From Lachnospiraceae bacterium (lineage in GTDB: Bacteria > Bacillota > Clostridia > Lachnospirales > Anaerotignaceae), in the NCBI GenBank assembly GCA_003543235.1, contig DPJA01000017.1:1-64000 (forward strand): a stretch of DNA of 64,000 nt, read 5' to 3'. The translations under genes were made by a program, and so were the position numbers. The notes under the pieces are model-generated. The model did not search any database. It was not told the origin of the DNA and saw only the letters and a list, made by a program, of their open reading frames with translations. Shown piece by piece: positions 23,849-32,224 of the stretch. Position 1 is the stretch's first letter. Each line of letters opens with the position of its first letter.

Positions 23849-24634
23849 ATGTCAAAGAAAAAATCAGGTAGCACAATTATTGTAGCAATATTGGCAGTAG
23901 CTGTATTGTTGTTTTTATATCTACCTATTATAGTGGTTGTTTTATATTCCTTTAATTCTTCCTCAATCAGTAGCTTTCCCATGAGTGGATTAACACTGAA
24001 ATGGTATGTGGTAATGTTTCATAATGAAGCATTAATTACCGCTTTGACTAATTCAATTGAGGTTGCTGTAATAGCAACAACACTGGCAATTGTAATTGGC
24101 GTGCCAAGTGCATATGGGGTCTATAAACTTAAGTTTCGGTGGAAAAAATTCTTAGAAAAGGTGGTAATTATACCCATGATGTTACCGGGAATAATTACTG
24201 GTATCTCTATTCTTTCTTTTTTACAAATGGTAGGGATAATTCAGGGTGTTCTGGCAGTAATATTAGGGCATACCACATTCCTGCTGGGAACTGTATTTCC
24301 ACAGATATACACAAGACTTAGGCAACTAGACCGAAATATTGAAGAGGCTTCTACGGATCTTGGAGGGACTGGGATACAAACATTTTTTTATGTCATTTTA
24401 CCCAATATAAAAACAGCAATCATTGGTGCGGCCCTATTATCCGTAACCTTATCCATTGATGAAATTCCAGTTACATTTTTCCTGAACGGAGTATTTACAA
24501 CATTACCAATTCAGATTTACGGAATGACAAGAAACGGCTTTACTCCTGAAATTAATGCAATTTGTACCATTATTCTTGTTGCGTCAGTAGCGGTTATTCT
24601 TATTTCCAATAAGATTTCCAGAGAGGAGGCATAA
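23849..24634 (+). CDS. potC: Amine ABC transporter permease PotC
   Basis: A 261-residue permease with six hydrophobic segments. The family's VLYSFNSSSISSFP and LTLKWYVVMF open the protein, and the EAA loop is EASTDLGGTGIQTFFYVILP. The stop directly abuts the potA start. Confidence 0.92.
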   Translation: MSKKKSGSTIIVAILAVAVLLFLYLPIIVVVLYSFNSSSISSFPMSGLTLKWYVVMFHNEALITALTNSIEVAVIATTLAIVIGVPSAYGVYKLKFRWKKFLEKVVIIPMMLPGIITGISILSFLQMVGIIQGVLAVILGHTTFLLGTVFPQIYTRLRQLDRNIEEASTDLGGTGIQTFFYVILPNIKTAIIGAALLSVTLSIDEIPVTFFLNGVFTTLPIQIYGMTRNGFTPEINAICTIILVASVAVILISNKISREEA

Positions 24635-25666
24635 ATGGATAAAAAATTAATTGAAATAAAGAATTTGAAAAAGAGCTTTGGTGAAAACGAAATAATTAAG
24701 TCCATTTCCCTTGATGTTTTTGACGGTGAATTTCTGACACTTCTTGGACCTTCGGGTTGTGGAAAAACAACCATATTGCGAATTCTTGCGGGGTTTGAAT
24801 ATCCGACTGAAGGGGAAATCTTATTGGACGGAGAGAATCTTATTACAATACCTGCAAACAAAAGAAATATTAATACCGTTTTTCAAAGCTATGCTTTGTT
24901 TCCGCATTTATCCGTAAGAGATAACATTGGCTACGGAATGAAAATTAAAAAGGTACCTTTGAAAGAACTAAATGAACGAGTTGATGAAATGCTAGCACTA
25001 ACCAGCTTGGAGGTACTTGCGAATCGGAAACCCTTGCAACTTTCTGGAGGCCAGCAGCAGCGAGTAGCCATTGCAAGAAGTCTGGTTAATAGACCAAAAG
25101 TTTTACTGCTGGATGAACCACTTGGGGCACTGGATTTAGGACTTAGGAAGAAGATGCAGATTGAATTAAAACGCTTACAGAAGAAGCTAGGAACAACGTA
25201 CATATATGTTACACACGACCAAGAAGAAGCATTAACCATTTCAGACCGAATTGTGGTAATGAATGCAGGAAAGATTGAACAGTGTGATAAAGCAAAAACT
25301 GTGTATCAGAAACCGGCATCAAAATTTGTGACAGAATTTTTGGGCGAAACAAATTTAATTGACGGCGAATATTGTGACGAGGAAAATCAAGCATATTTTA
25401 AAATTCAGGGGCGTGCTTATCCAGTGGAAAAGCAAGAGAAAAAAATGAAGTTGTTATCTGTACGACCAGAGAATTTAAAGGTATGCCCTCCAGATAAGGA
25501 TGGATTAAAGGGTCAAATCGTTGAAAATGTCTTTATGGGCGAGAACTATAGAATCGGTGTTCAAGCTGCCAATGGGCAGGTATTATATATTTTACAAAAA
25601 GAACCAATGAATAAAGGAAGCGTCGTTGGTCTTACCTTTGATGCGGATAAGGTAAGCGGAATATAA
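24635..25666 (+). CDS. potA: Amine ABC transporter ATPase PotA (first copy)
   Basis: A 343-residue ATPase. Walker A is GPSGCGKTT, Q-loop FQSYALFPH, signature LSGGQQQRVAIARSL, Walker B VLLLDEPLGALD, switch His in YVTHDQEEAL. The C-terminal 100 residues form a TOBE-like regulatory domain. Its start immediately follows potC. A second ATPase with the same fold follows at 26067. Confidence 0.94.
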   Translation: MDKKLIEIKNLKKSFGENEIIKSISLDVFDGEFLTLLGPSGCGKTTILRILAGFEYPTEGEILLDGENLITIPANKRNINTVFQSYALFPHLSVRDNIGYGMKIKKVPLKELNERVDEMLALTSLEVLANRKPLQLSGGQQQRVAIARSLVNRPKVLLLDEPLGALDLGLRKKMQIELKRLQKKLGTTYIYVTHDQEEALTISDRIVVMNAGKIEQCDKAKTVYQKPASKFVTEFLGETNLIDGEYCDEENQAYFKIQGRAYPVEKQEKKMKLLSVRPENLKVCPPDKDGLKGQIVENVFMGENYRIGVQAANGQVLYILQKEPMNKGSVVGLTFDADKVSGI

Positions 25667-25684
25667 AGAAAGGTGGGTTAAGCA

Positions 25685-26032
25685 ATGAAAAAATTAGAAA
25701 TAATTATTCGTCCAGATAAACTTGAAAAGTTAAAAATAATTCTAAACGAATTGGAAATAGGAGGAATTACAGTAACCAGTGTTGTTGGCTGTGGAAACCA
25801 AAAAGGGCTTATGGATGTGGATAGCATCAAAGGGCTTAAAGTATCCGGAATGAATCTAATACCAAAAATTCATGCCGTGGTTGTGGTTCAGGATGATGAG
25901 GTTGATAACATTCTTGCCATTGTTCATTCGGAAATCTCCTCAGGAACTGCTGGGGACGGAAAGGTCTTTATCTCGGATATAAGTGACTGTATGAGAATTC
26001 GTACGGGAGAGCGTGGGAAAAAGAGTCTTTAA
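25685..26032 (+). CDS. PII family signal transduction protein
   Basis: A 115-residue protein with the PII layout: N-terminal KKLEIIIRPDKLEKLKIILN, B-loop TAGDGKVF (88-95) and C-loop RTGERG (106-111), the ATP-binding parts. The T-loop (about 37-55) lacks the usual Tyr51; in fact the protein contains no tyrosine, so it cannot be uridylylated there. PII proteins sense ATP/ADP and 2-oxoglutarate and bind transporters (for example GlnK-AmtB). Placed between two PotA genes, it probably gates this importer or the enzymes with it. GGTGGG upstream. Confidence 0.92.
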   Translation: MKKLEIIIRPDKLEKLKIILNELEIGGITVTSVVGCGNQKGLMDVDSIKGLKVSGMNLIPKIHAVVVVQDDEVDNILAIVHSEISSGTAGDGKVFISDISDCMRIRTGERGKKSL

Positions 26033-26066
26033 TGAAAAAACTTCAAGTAAGAAAGAAGGATGATTC

Positions 26067-27200
26067 ATGAGTATACAGGGTGGAATTACCTTACGCAACA
26101 TTAATAAGTTCTATGGGAAAAACCATGTGGTAAAAAATCTGGATTTTGAAATATATCCAGGAGAATTTATATCCTTATTAGGTCCATCGGGATGTGGAAA
26201 AACAACCATTCTTAGATTAATTGCCGGCTTGGAGCAACTAGATGCTGGGGAAATATATCTGGATGATAAACGGATTGATGCACTAGAACCATATAAAAGA
26301 AATCTGAATACAATTTTTCAAAATTATGCTTTATTCCCGCATATGAATGTTAGAAAAAACATTGAGTATGGACTGCGTGCAAAATGGATGAGTAAAAAAG
26401 AAATAAAGAAAAAAGTAGATGACATTATAGAACTTGTGCAGTTAAAGGGTTTTGAAGACCGTATGCCAAATCAAATGTCAGGTGGTCAAAGACAGAGGGT
26501 ATCCATTGCAAGGGCAATTGTAAATGAGGCTCCCGTGGTTTTGCTGGATGAGCCTTTAACAGCTTTGGATTTGAAATTAAGAAAAGAAATGCGTTTTGAA
26601 TTAAGACGTCTGCAAAAGGCGTTGCAAACAACCTTTGTTTTTGTTACCCATGACCAAGAAGAAGCAATTGTAATGAGTGACCGAATTGCGGTAATGAATA
26701 ACGGAATTATAGAGCAGATTGGAACACCGGAAGAAATCTATTCCAAACCAAAATCTCAATTTGTGGCACAGTTTATCGGTGAAACCAATGTAATGGAAGG
26801 TATGGTTTCCATAGATGAAAAAGGCACTTCTACCATACAGATGGAGTTTGGAAAAGCACTCATTGATATAGCAGAAAATTTCAGCGATGGAGAACTCATC
26901 AATCTGTCAATTCGGCCGGATATGGTGAAATGCAGTAAGGAAGCCGAAGTTGGATTTGAAATTCCTGGTAAGATAGTAGAAGAAATCTTTTCTGGTGCTA
27001 CGACGAAGTATCTCGTTCGCCTGATGAATAATAAAGAAATTACCGTGTCAAGGTTGTGCGGAGAAGAAAGCATGAAGGTAGACGACATCGTGTATCTTTC
27101 TTGGAAGGTTACCGACGCAACAATTATGAAGTCAGAAAGTCAGATGATATTTGGGGAAATTGAAGGTGTAGACTTGTCCCCTTGGAATAATCTCATATAA
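26067..27200 (+). CDS. potA: Amine ABC transporter ATPase PotA (second copy)
   Basis: A 377-residue ATPase. Walker A GPSGCGKTT, Q-loop FQNYALFPH, signature MSGGQRQRVSIARAI, Walker B VVLLDEPLTALD and switch FVTHDQEEAI are intact. The C-terminal TOBE domain (about residues 235-350) differs from the first copy. It may replace or heterodimerise with the first PotA, giving two nucleotide-binding subunits for a single permease pair. No further permease is nearby. Confidence 0.93.
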   Translation: MSIQGGITLRNINKFYGKNHVVKNLDFEIYPGEFISLLGPSGCGKTTILRLIAGLEQLDAGEIYLDDKRIDALEPYKRNLNTIFQNYALFPHMNVRKNIEYGLRAKWMSKKEIKKKVDDIIELVQLKGFEDRMPNQMSGGQRQRVSIARAIVNEAPVVLLDEPLTALDLKLRKEMRFELRRLQKALQTTFVFVTHDQEEAIVMSDRIAVMNNGIIEQIGTPEEIYSKPKSQFVAQFIGETNVMEGMVSIDEKGTSTIQMEFGKALIDIAENFSDGELINLSIRPDMVKCSKEAEVGFEIPGKIVEEIFSGATTKYLVRLMNNKEITVSRLCGEESMKVDDIVYLSWKVTDATIMKSESQMIFGEIEGVDLSPWNNLI

Positions 27201-27216
27201 GTGAAGGAGGTTTCAA

Positions 27217-28695
27217 ATGGTTAAAAAAATGTTTATTGATGGTGAGTGGTTAGAAGGAAGCAAAGACAAAATTCTGGATATTATCAATCCTGCTACCGGT
27301 AAAGTGTTTGAGCAGGTTTATGAAAGTAGCATTGAAGATACGAAAAAAGCAATCGCAGCTGCCAAAAAGTCTTTTTACGTAACTCGTGAGTGGCGTGACA
27401 TGGATTCACAGTCCAGAAGTATGGTATTACTAAAAATTGCAGAAAAGATTGATGAAAATGCAGATGAATTAGCGATGTTAGATACCCTTGATAATGGAAA
27501 GCCATTAAGAGAGGCAGAAGGAGATATTTCAGATGCCGCTCATTGCTTCCGCTATTATGCAGGGCTAATCAAAGCTCCCTATGGAGGAGTGTATGATGTT
27601 AATAGCGGATTTGGAAAGATGAGAAGCTATGCTGTACATGAACCCATTGGTGTATGTGCTCAGATTACGCCGTGGAACTTCCCTATGCTAATGTCCGTTT
27701 GGAAGTTGGCACCTGCATTGGCAGCAGGCAATTCGGTTGTGTTTAAACCAAGCCCCAAAGCACCTCTTTCGACAATTCGCTTGTTTGAGATTTTTGAAGA
27801 GTGCGGAATGCCAAAGGGAGTATGTAACCTCTTACAAGGTGATGCAGAAGTAGGAACAGAAATGAGCCTTAGTCCAGATGTTGATATGATTGCTTTCACA
27901 GGAAGTACCAAAGTAGGTCAACTTTTGATGAAGAATGCTTCTGTAAATGTTAAGAAAATTGGTCTTGAGCTTGGAGGGAAATCTCCAAATATTATTTTTG
28001 CAGATGCTGATATTGACGGTGCTGTTGAATGGGCAATGATTGGAATTTTTTTCAATGCAGGTCAGGTTTGCTCGGCAGGTTCAAGAATTATTATTGAAAA
28101 ATCTATTCATGATACTTTTGTTGAGAAACTAAAGAGAAAAGCAGAAGCCATGACAATTGGAAATCCTGTTAATAATTATGATATTGGGCCCGTTATTGGG
28201 GAAAAGGATATGGAAAAAATACTTGGTTATATTCAGTCGGGTATTGAGGAAGGAGCCACGTTAGTCTGCGGTGGTAAAAGATACACCGAAGGCGAATGTG
28301 CAGATGGATTTTTTATTTGTCCAACCATTTTTGATAATTGCACAGCGGATATGAAAATTGTAAGAGAAGAGATTTTTGGGCCAGTTGTAACAGTGCAGAC
28401 GTTTGAAACAGTAGAAGAAGCAATCGACATGGCAAATGATACAGTATATGGTCTTGCTGGTGCAGTATTTACTTCGGATTTGGCAAAGGGACATAATGTA
28501 ATCGCAGAGTTACGAGCTGGAATTACTTGGATGAACTGCTACAATCCTACTTTTAATGAAGCACCATGGGGTGGATACAAAATGAGTGGTATCGGACGAG
28601 AATTAGGCGTTCGTGGATTAGAAGAGTATCAGGAAGTAAAACAAATCAATATTAATTTAACACCTGGTGTTTTAGGTTGGTATGAGAACGAATAG
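27217..28695 (+). CDS. NAD(P)-dependent aldehyde dehydrogenase
   Basis: A 492-residue enzyme of the betaine/gamma-aminobutyraldehyde dehydrogenase superfamily. Catalytic Cys lies in FFNAGQVCSAGSRI, the general-base Glu in GLELGGKSPNIIF, and the cofactor-binding motif is FTGSTKVG. The N-terminal ITPWNFPMLM and the FKPSPKAPLS motif complete the fold. Following amine import genes, it most likely oxidises aminoaldehydes made by amine oxidation or transamination, although no aminotransferase is present in this operon. GGAGG upstream. Confidence 0.93.
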   Translation: MVKKMFIDGEWLEGSKDKILDIINPATGKVFEQVYESSIEDTKKAIAAAKKSFYVTREWRDMDSQSRSMVLLKIAEKIDENADELAMLDTLDNGKPLREAEGDISDAAHCFRYYAGLIKAPYGGVYDVNSGFGKMRSYAVHEPIGVCAQITPWNFPMLMSVWKLAPALAAGNSVVFKPSPKAPLSTIRLFEIFEECGMPKGVCNLLQGDAEVGTEMSLSPDVDMIAFTGSTKVGQLLMKNASVNVKKIGLELGGKSPNIIFADADIDGAVEWAMIGIFFNAGQVCSAGSRIIIEKSIHDTFVEKLKRKAEAMTIGNPVNNYDIGPVIGEKDMEKILGYIQSGIEEGATLVCGGKRYTEGECADGFFICPTIFDNCTADMKIVREEIFGPVVTVQTFETVEEAIDMANDTVYGLAGAVFTSDLAKGHNVIAELRAGITWMNCYNPTFNEAPWGGYKMSGIGRELGVRGLEEYQEVKQININLTPGVLGWYENE

Positions 28696-28707
28696 GAGAA
28701 CGAGAAT

Positions 28708-29067
28708 ATGAAGAATTTAATGTTGGTTAAAAAAAGCGAAGTAAAACCGGAACTTTTGGAAGATGTAGGAGAGGGCAATAAAATCAGTATTCAGGATGTG
28801 TTTGCAAAAGCAGAAGAATGTCCGTTCACCTTTGGTATGGTAGACTTGGAACCATCCGTTGGCGTAGAATTTGATTATGATAATGATGGTGCCACCTGCT
28901 ATTGTCTGGAGGGAAAGATTACACTTACAGATAAAGCAACTTCAGAGAGTTTTTTCTTTGAACCAGGAGATTTTGTCTATATACCACAGGAAACTGGAAA
29001 AGTTATTGTATGGAGTTCCGACATATTTTCAAAATTTGTATTTACCACATTTCCGCACTGGAGATAA
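28708..29067 (+). CDS. EutQ-like cupin protein
   Basis: A 119-residue single-domain cupin. Motif 2 is FFFEPGDFVYIPQETGKV; motif 1 is YDNDGATCYCLEGKITLTDK, in which the usual His ligands are replaced, so metal binding is doubtful. The ending FTTFPHW is common to EutQ-type cupins found with ethanolamine and choline genes. Last gene of the operon, 13 bases after the dehydrogenase. Role unknown, perhaps binding a small product or organising the enzyme. Confidence 0.82.
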   Translation: MKNLMLVKKSEVKPELLEDVGEGNKISIQDVFAKAEECPFTFGMVDLEPSVGVEFDYDNDGATCYCLEGKITLTDKATSESFFFEPGDFVYIPQETGKVIVWSSDIFSKFVFTTFPHWR

Positions 29068-29132
29068 AAAACTTTACCCTTTATAATCTGTAAAGAGTAA
29101 AGTTAAGGGTTAAACCATAAAAAGCACAGAAA

Positions 29133-29165
29133 AAAGCCCCGAAAACCTAATGTTTTCGGGGCTTT
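29133..29165. terminator. Bidirectional terminator between the amine operon and tRNA-Ser
   Basis: A perfect 14-bp stem, AAAGCCCCGAAAAC with GTTTTCGGGGCTTT around CTAAT. It ends the plus-strand operon and the minus-strand tRNA transcript. Confidence 0.85.
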
Positions 29166-29172
29166 GATGTAA

Positions 29173-29260
29173 CGGAGAAGGAGGGATTTGAACCCTCGCG
29201 CCGCGTTAACGACCTATACCCTTAGCAGGGGCACCTCTTCAGCCACTTGAGTACTTCTCC
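29173..29260 (-). tRNA. tRNA-Ser (GCT anticodon)
   Basis: Minus strand: acceptor GGAGAAG pairs with CTTCTCC, discriminator G at 29173, D-loop AAGTGGCTGAAG, anticodon loop CCTGCTAAG (anticodon GCT), a long variable arm (TAGGTCGTTAACGCGGC) typical of class II tRNA-Ser, and T-loop GGTTCAAATCC. CCA is not encoded. It reads AGC/AGU codons. Confidence 0.96.
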
Positions 29261-29344
29261 ATAAGCACTTCATAACCTACTGCAAGCAATAGCATATCAT
29301 AAAACGCCTATAGTTGTCAAACATTTTTTTAAATTTTTCAAACT

Positions 29345-30280
29345 TTATAGCAGCTCAGCAACTTTATCTATATTCTGTGGTCTTTTATCCCCTAACATAA
29401 TAGTCATTGCTTTATGCAAATTTTCTATTTCTACATTAATATGGTCCCCACCATACTCTCCGTCCAGCGTCCACGATAATTTTTCTTTAGACTGTATATT
29501 AATCCGTGATGCTTTAAAAGTGTAAAATCCCTTAGATGAAAAATCTTGCATTAAAAGACCAGTAACCATCACCTGCATCTCAATGGCATTTTCAGGCTCA
29601 CGTATAAGCACGCATTCAAAAAGACCGTCACTAAAGTCTACATCATGGTTTCGGTAACTTCTTACTCCGCCAACAAACGTGGAATTTGAAACCATGCCGT
29701 AAATAAAATCTCCGCTTACCTGAACTCCGTCATACTCTATGTCAAGGTAATAGCTTTTTATATTGGATAAACGCTTAATCCCCTCTAGTATATATGCCAT
29801 ATGCCCCAAGTAATTTTTCACCTGCTGAGGCGTACCATAGGCTACCTCTGTAAATGCACCAAATGCCGCAATATATACAAAACAGCTTTCGTTAAACCGA
29901 CCAACATCACACTTAAATTCCTTGCCATTAACTATATTGCCAACTGCAACTATGGGCTTTTTGGATATTTTTAAACTGCACGCAAAATCATTTGTGCTCC
30001 CTGTTGGAATATAACCTACAGTAGGTCTTTTATCTTCAGGTATTTGCAGCAGTCCCTTTATACATTCGTTAAGTGTTCCATCTCCGCCGCTTACCACCAA
30101 TAGGCTATAAGATTCACCCTTTTTTTGTACAATTTCATACCCATCCAATCTTTTTTGCGTTGGACAAGCTGTCACCTCGTATCCAACCGCCGAAAGTATA
30201 TCTATAATATCAAACAATTTTGTTTTTATAGTGCCCTTTCCTGAGCAAGGGTTAAATACAAAAAGTGCTTTTTTTGTCAT
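29345..30280 (-). CDS. YegS/DgkB-type lipid kinase
   Basis: A 311-residue protein from ATG 30280 (MTKKALFVFNPCSGKGTIKT), with GGGGGAAAG upstream. The diacylglycerol kinase catalytic domain is shown by FVFNPCSGKG, VVSGGDGTLNECI (ATP-binding GGDGT) and GYIPTGSTNDFA. The C-terminal half is the YegS beta-sandwich. It phosphorylates diacylglycerol or a related lipid at the membrane for phospholipid recycling. 92 bases separate it from its tRNA neighbour. Confidence 0.92.
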   Translation of the reverse strand: MTKKALFVFNPCSGKGTIKTKLFDIIDILSAVGYEVTACPTQKRLDGYEIVQKKGESYSLLVVSGGDGTLNECIKGLLQIPEDKRPTVGYIPTGSTNDFACSLKISKKPIVAVGNIVNGKEFKCDVGRFNESCFVYIAAFGAFTEVAYGTPQQVKNYLGHMAYILEGIKRLSNIKSYYLDIEYDGVQVSGDFIYGMVSNSTFVGGVRSYRNHDVDFSDGLFECVLIREPENAIEMQVMVTGLLMQDFSSKGFYTFKASRINIQSKEKLSWTLDGEYGGDHINVEIENLHKAMTIMLGDKRPQNIDKVAELL

Positions 30281-30406
30281 ATATTCTTTCCCCCTTAAAG
30301 CTTTTGTAATAGTCAAATCAATTTAAACTTGATTATACTACCCCAAATGCCTAAGTACAATACTTGTTTACTCATTGTTTACTCATTTTTTACTAAATAA
30401 TACTTC

Positions 30407-32059
30407 CTATGCTTGTGGTTCACGTTCATAGCAAATTTCACCATCAATCATTGTATAATCTATTTTGCTTTCTATTATGTTGATAGGATCTATTTCCAAT
30501 ATATCTTCATTAAAAACAACTAAATCTGCAAGCTTTCCAACCTCTATACTGCCTTTTATATCGTCCTCAAAACTAGCATACGCACCGTTTAAAGTATAGC
30601 ATCGTATTGCTTCCAGCATTGAAATTTTTTGGCTTGCACCACAAACCTCACCTGTTCTTCTGTCTATTCTGTTTACCGCACCGTCAAGTCCACGGGTAAC
30701 TTCCTGTGTTGCAGTAGGAGCATCACAACCGATAACTGGTCTTATGCCTGCGTCCAAATAACTTCTCATTGCAAAGAAATGCTCAATTCTGTCACCGTAA
30801 TATTTGCAATAGTCACTGCCATTAATAGTCATAAAATGCGTATTAGAAACAGGAATAATGCCCATTTTTGCCATTCTGTTGACTAAATCCTCATCGGTTA
30901 TTGCACAATGTTCAATTCTATGTCTGTGTTCCTGTGGCTTCCGTGGATGCTTTTTAAGAGCTTTTTCGTAGCCTTCCACCATATATTCCACTGCCAAATC
31001 CCCAACCGCATGGGCTGTTGCCTGACAATCATGGTCGTTTATATATTCAATATATTTGGCAGTTTCCTCCCTCTCCCATGCTATTATGCCCGTTAAGGTT
31101 GAATCATGGCTATAGGGCTGTCGTGTTGCACAACTTGGGCCACTTGTCCCTCCATCTATCATAAATTTAGAAGAGCCAATTCTGAACTTTTCATCGCCCA
31201 AACCTGTATGAAATCCATTTTCAATAAACCGCTTGTTATCTTCAATGGAAAATGGTTTTCCAAAAATCGAATGCAGCATCATAAACTGACGTGGCTTAAA
31301 GCTTCCGTCTTTTGATGCCTTGTACATAATGCTGTAGGCTGGGGCATCGCACTCACCTGGGTCGTGTATAGAGGTTACTCCACTTTCAAGCAAAAGCTGG
31401 TTGCTTCGTCTAAGTGCCGTCCACATTTCTTCCTCAGTATATTGCACCTTGCTCCACAGGAAGAAATTTGTGGAATCCTTTGTCATTCCGTTAAGCTTTC
31501 CATTTTCAATCACAACCTCATCCTTGCCGAACTTTTTGGCATCTTCCGGGCTGTTTATCCCGCCAGCAGCAAGACCAAGTGTGTTGTAAACACCAATGTG
31601 TCCACAGGCACGCATACACTGAACAGGGTTTTGTGGTGCCACCTCATCAAGGTCATAAAGGGTTACGTGGCGTTTTTCCTCTAGCTTATTCTGGTCATAA
31701 CCCCAAAGTTTTATCCATCCACCATCTTCAGTTTGAGCTACAGCCTTTTTAATTACTTCTTTAATCTCCACAATGGATTTGCACTTGGGGTATGTAATAT
31801 CAATAATTGCACCATTCATAAATCCGTAAAGAATTGGGTGGAAGTGACAATCTATAAAGCCTGGTGTAATTGCCCTGCCCTTAAGGTCTATAACCCTTGT
31901 ATTATTGTCCACAATCTTATCCAAATCTTCGTTAGTGCCAACAAAAACTATTTTGTTTCCCTTAATACCAACTGCCTGAGCAAGCTCATCTTTATCATTA
32001 ACAGTTATTACGTTACCGTTTTTAAATGCAATATCAACATATGAAAAATCGAAATCCAT
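30407..32059 (-). CDS. YtcJ-like metal-dependent amidohydrolase
   Basis: A 550-residue amidohydrolase family 3 protein. The beta-sandwich start (DIAFKNGNVITVNDKDELAQ) leads to the metal motif GFIDCHFHPILYG. The internal IHDPGECD and HAVGDLAVEYM, RHRIEHCAIT (conserved His), and VIGCDAPTATQEV (active-site Asp) are in place, so it is likely active. Substrate unknown; relatives act on N-substituted formamides or other amides. Monocistronic. Confidence 0.9.
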   Translation of the reverse strand: MDFDFSYVDIAFKNGNVITVNDKDELAQAVGIKGNKIVFVGTNEDLDKIVDNNTRVIDLKGRAITPGFIDCHFHPILYGFMNGAIIDITYPKCKSIVEIKEVIKKAVAQTEDGGWIKLWGYDQNKLEEKRHVTLYDLDEVAPQNPVQCMRACGHIGVYNTLGLAAGGINSPEDAKKFGKDEVVIENGKLNGMTKDSTNFFLWSKVQYTEEEMWTALRRSNQLLLESGVTSIHDPGECDAPAYSIMYKASKDGSFKPRQFMMLHSIFGKPFSIEDNKRFIENGFHTGLGDEKFRIGSSKFMIDGGTSGPSCATRQPYSHDSTLTGIIAWEREETAKYIEYINDHDCQATAHAVGDLAVEYMVEGYEKALKKHPRKPQEHRHRIEHCAITDEDLVNRMAKMGIIPVSNTHFMTINGSDYCKYYGDRIEHFFAMRSYLDAGIRPVIGCDAPTATQEVTRGLDGAVNRIDRRTGEVCGASQKISMLEAIRCYTLNGAYASFEDDIKGSIEVGKLADLVVFNEDILEIDPINIIESKIDYTMIDGEICYEREPQA

Positions 32060-32175
32060 GCCAATTCATCCTTTCTTTATTATTTGTCATTTTTATACTT
32101 CCTTTTTATTCAGCTTGTATAAAAATTACAACATCAACTGTTATAAACACATAATTATCGTATAAATATTCACTT

Positions 32176-32217
32176 AAAAGGCGGTTATGTCTAAAATAAC
32201 TTTAAACATAACCGCCT
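32176..32217 (-). terminator. Terminator after the Stn-like operon
   Basis: AGGCGGTTATGT pairs with ACATAACCGCCT around a 14-base AT loop, followed on the minus strand by TTTT. It ends the nuoE/nuoF/GltD-fusion operon, whose last stop is at 32225. Confidence 0.8.
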
Positions 32218-32224
32218 ACTCTTT

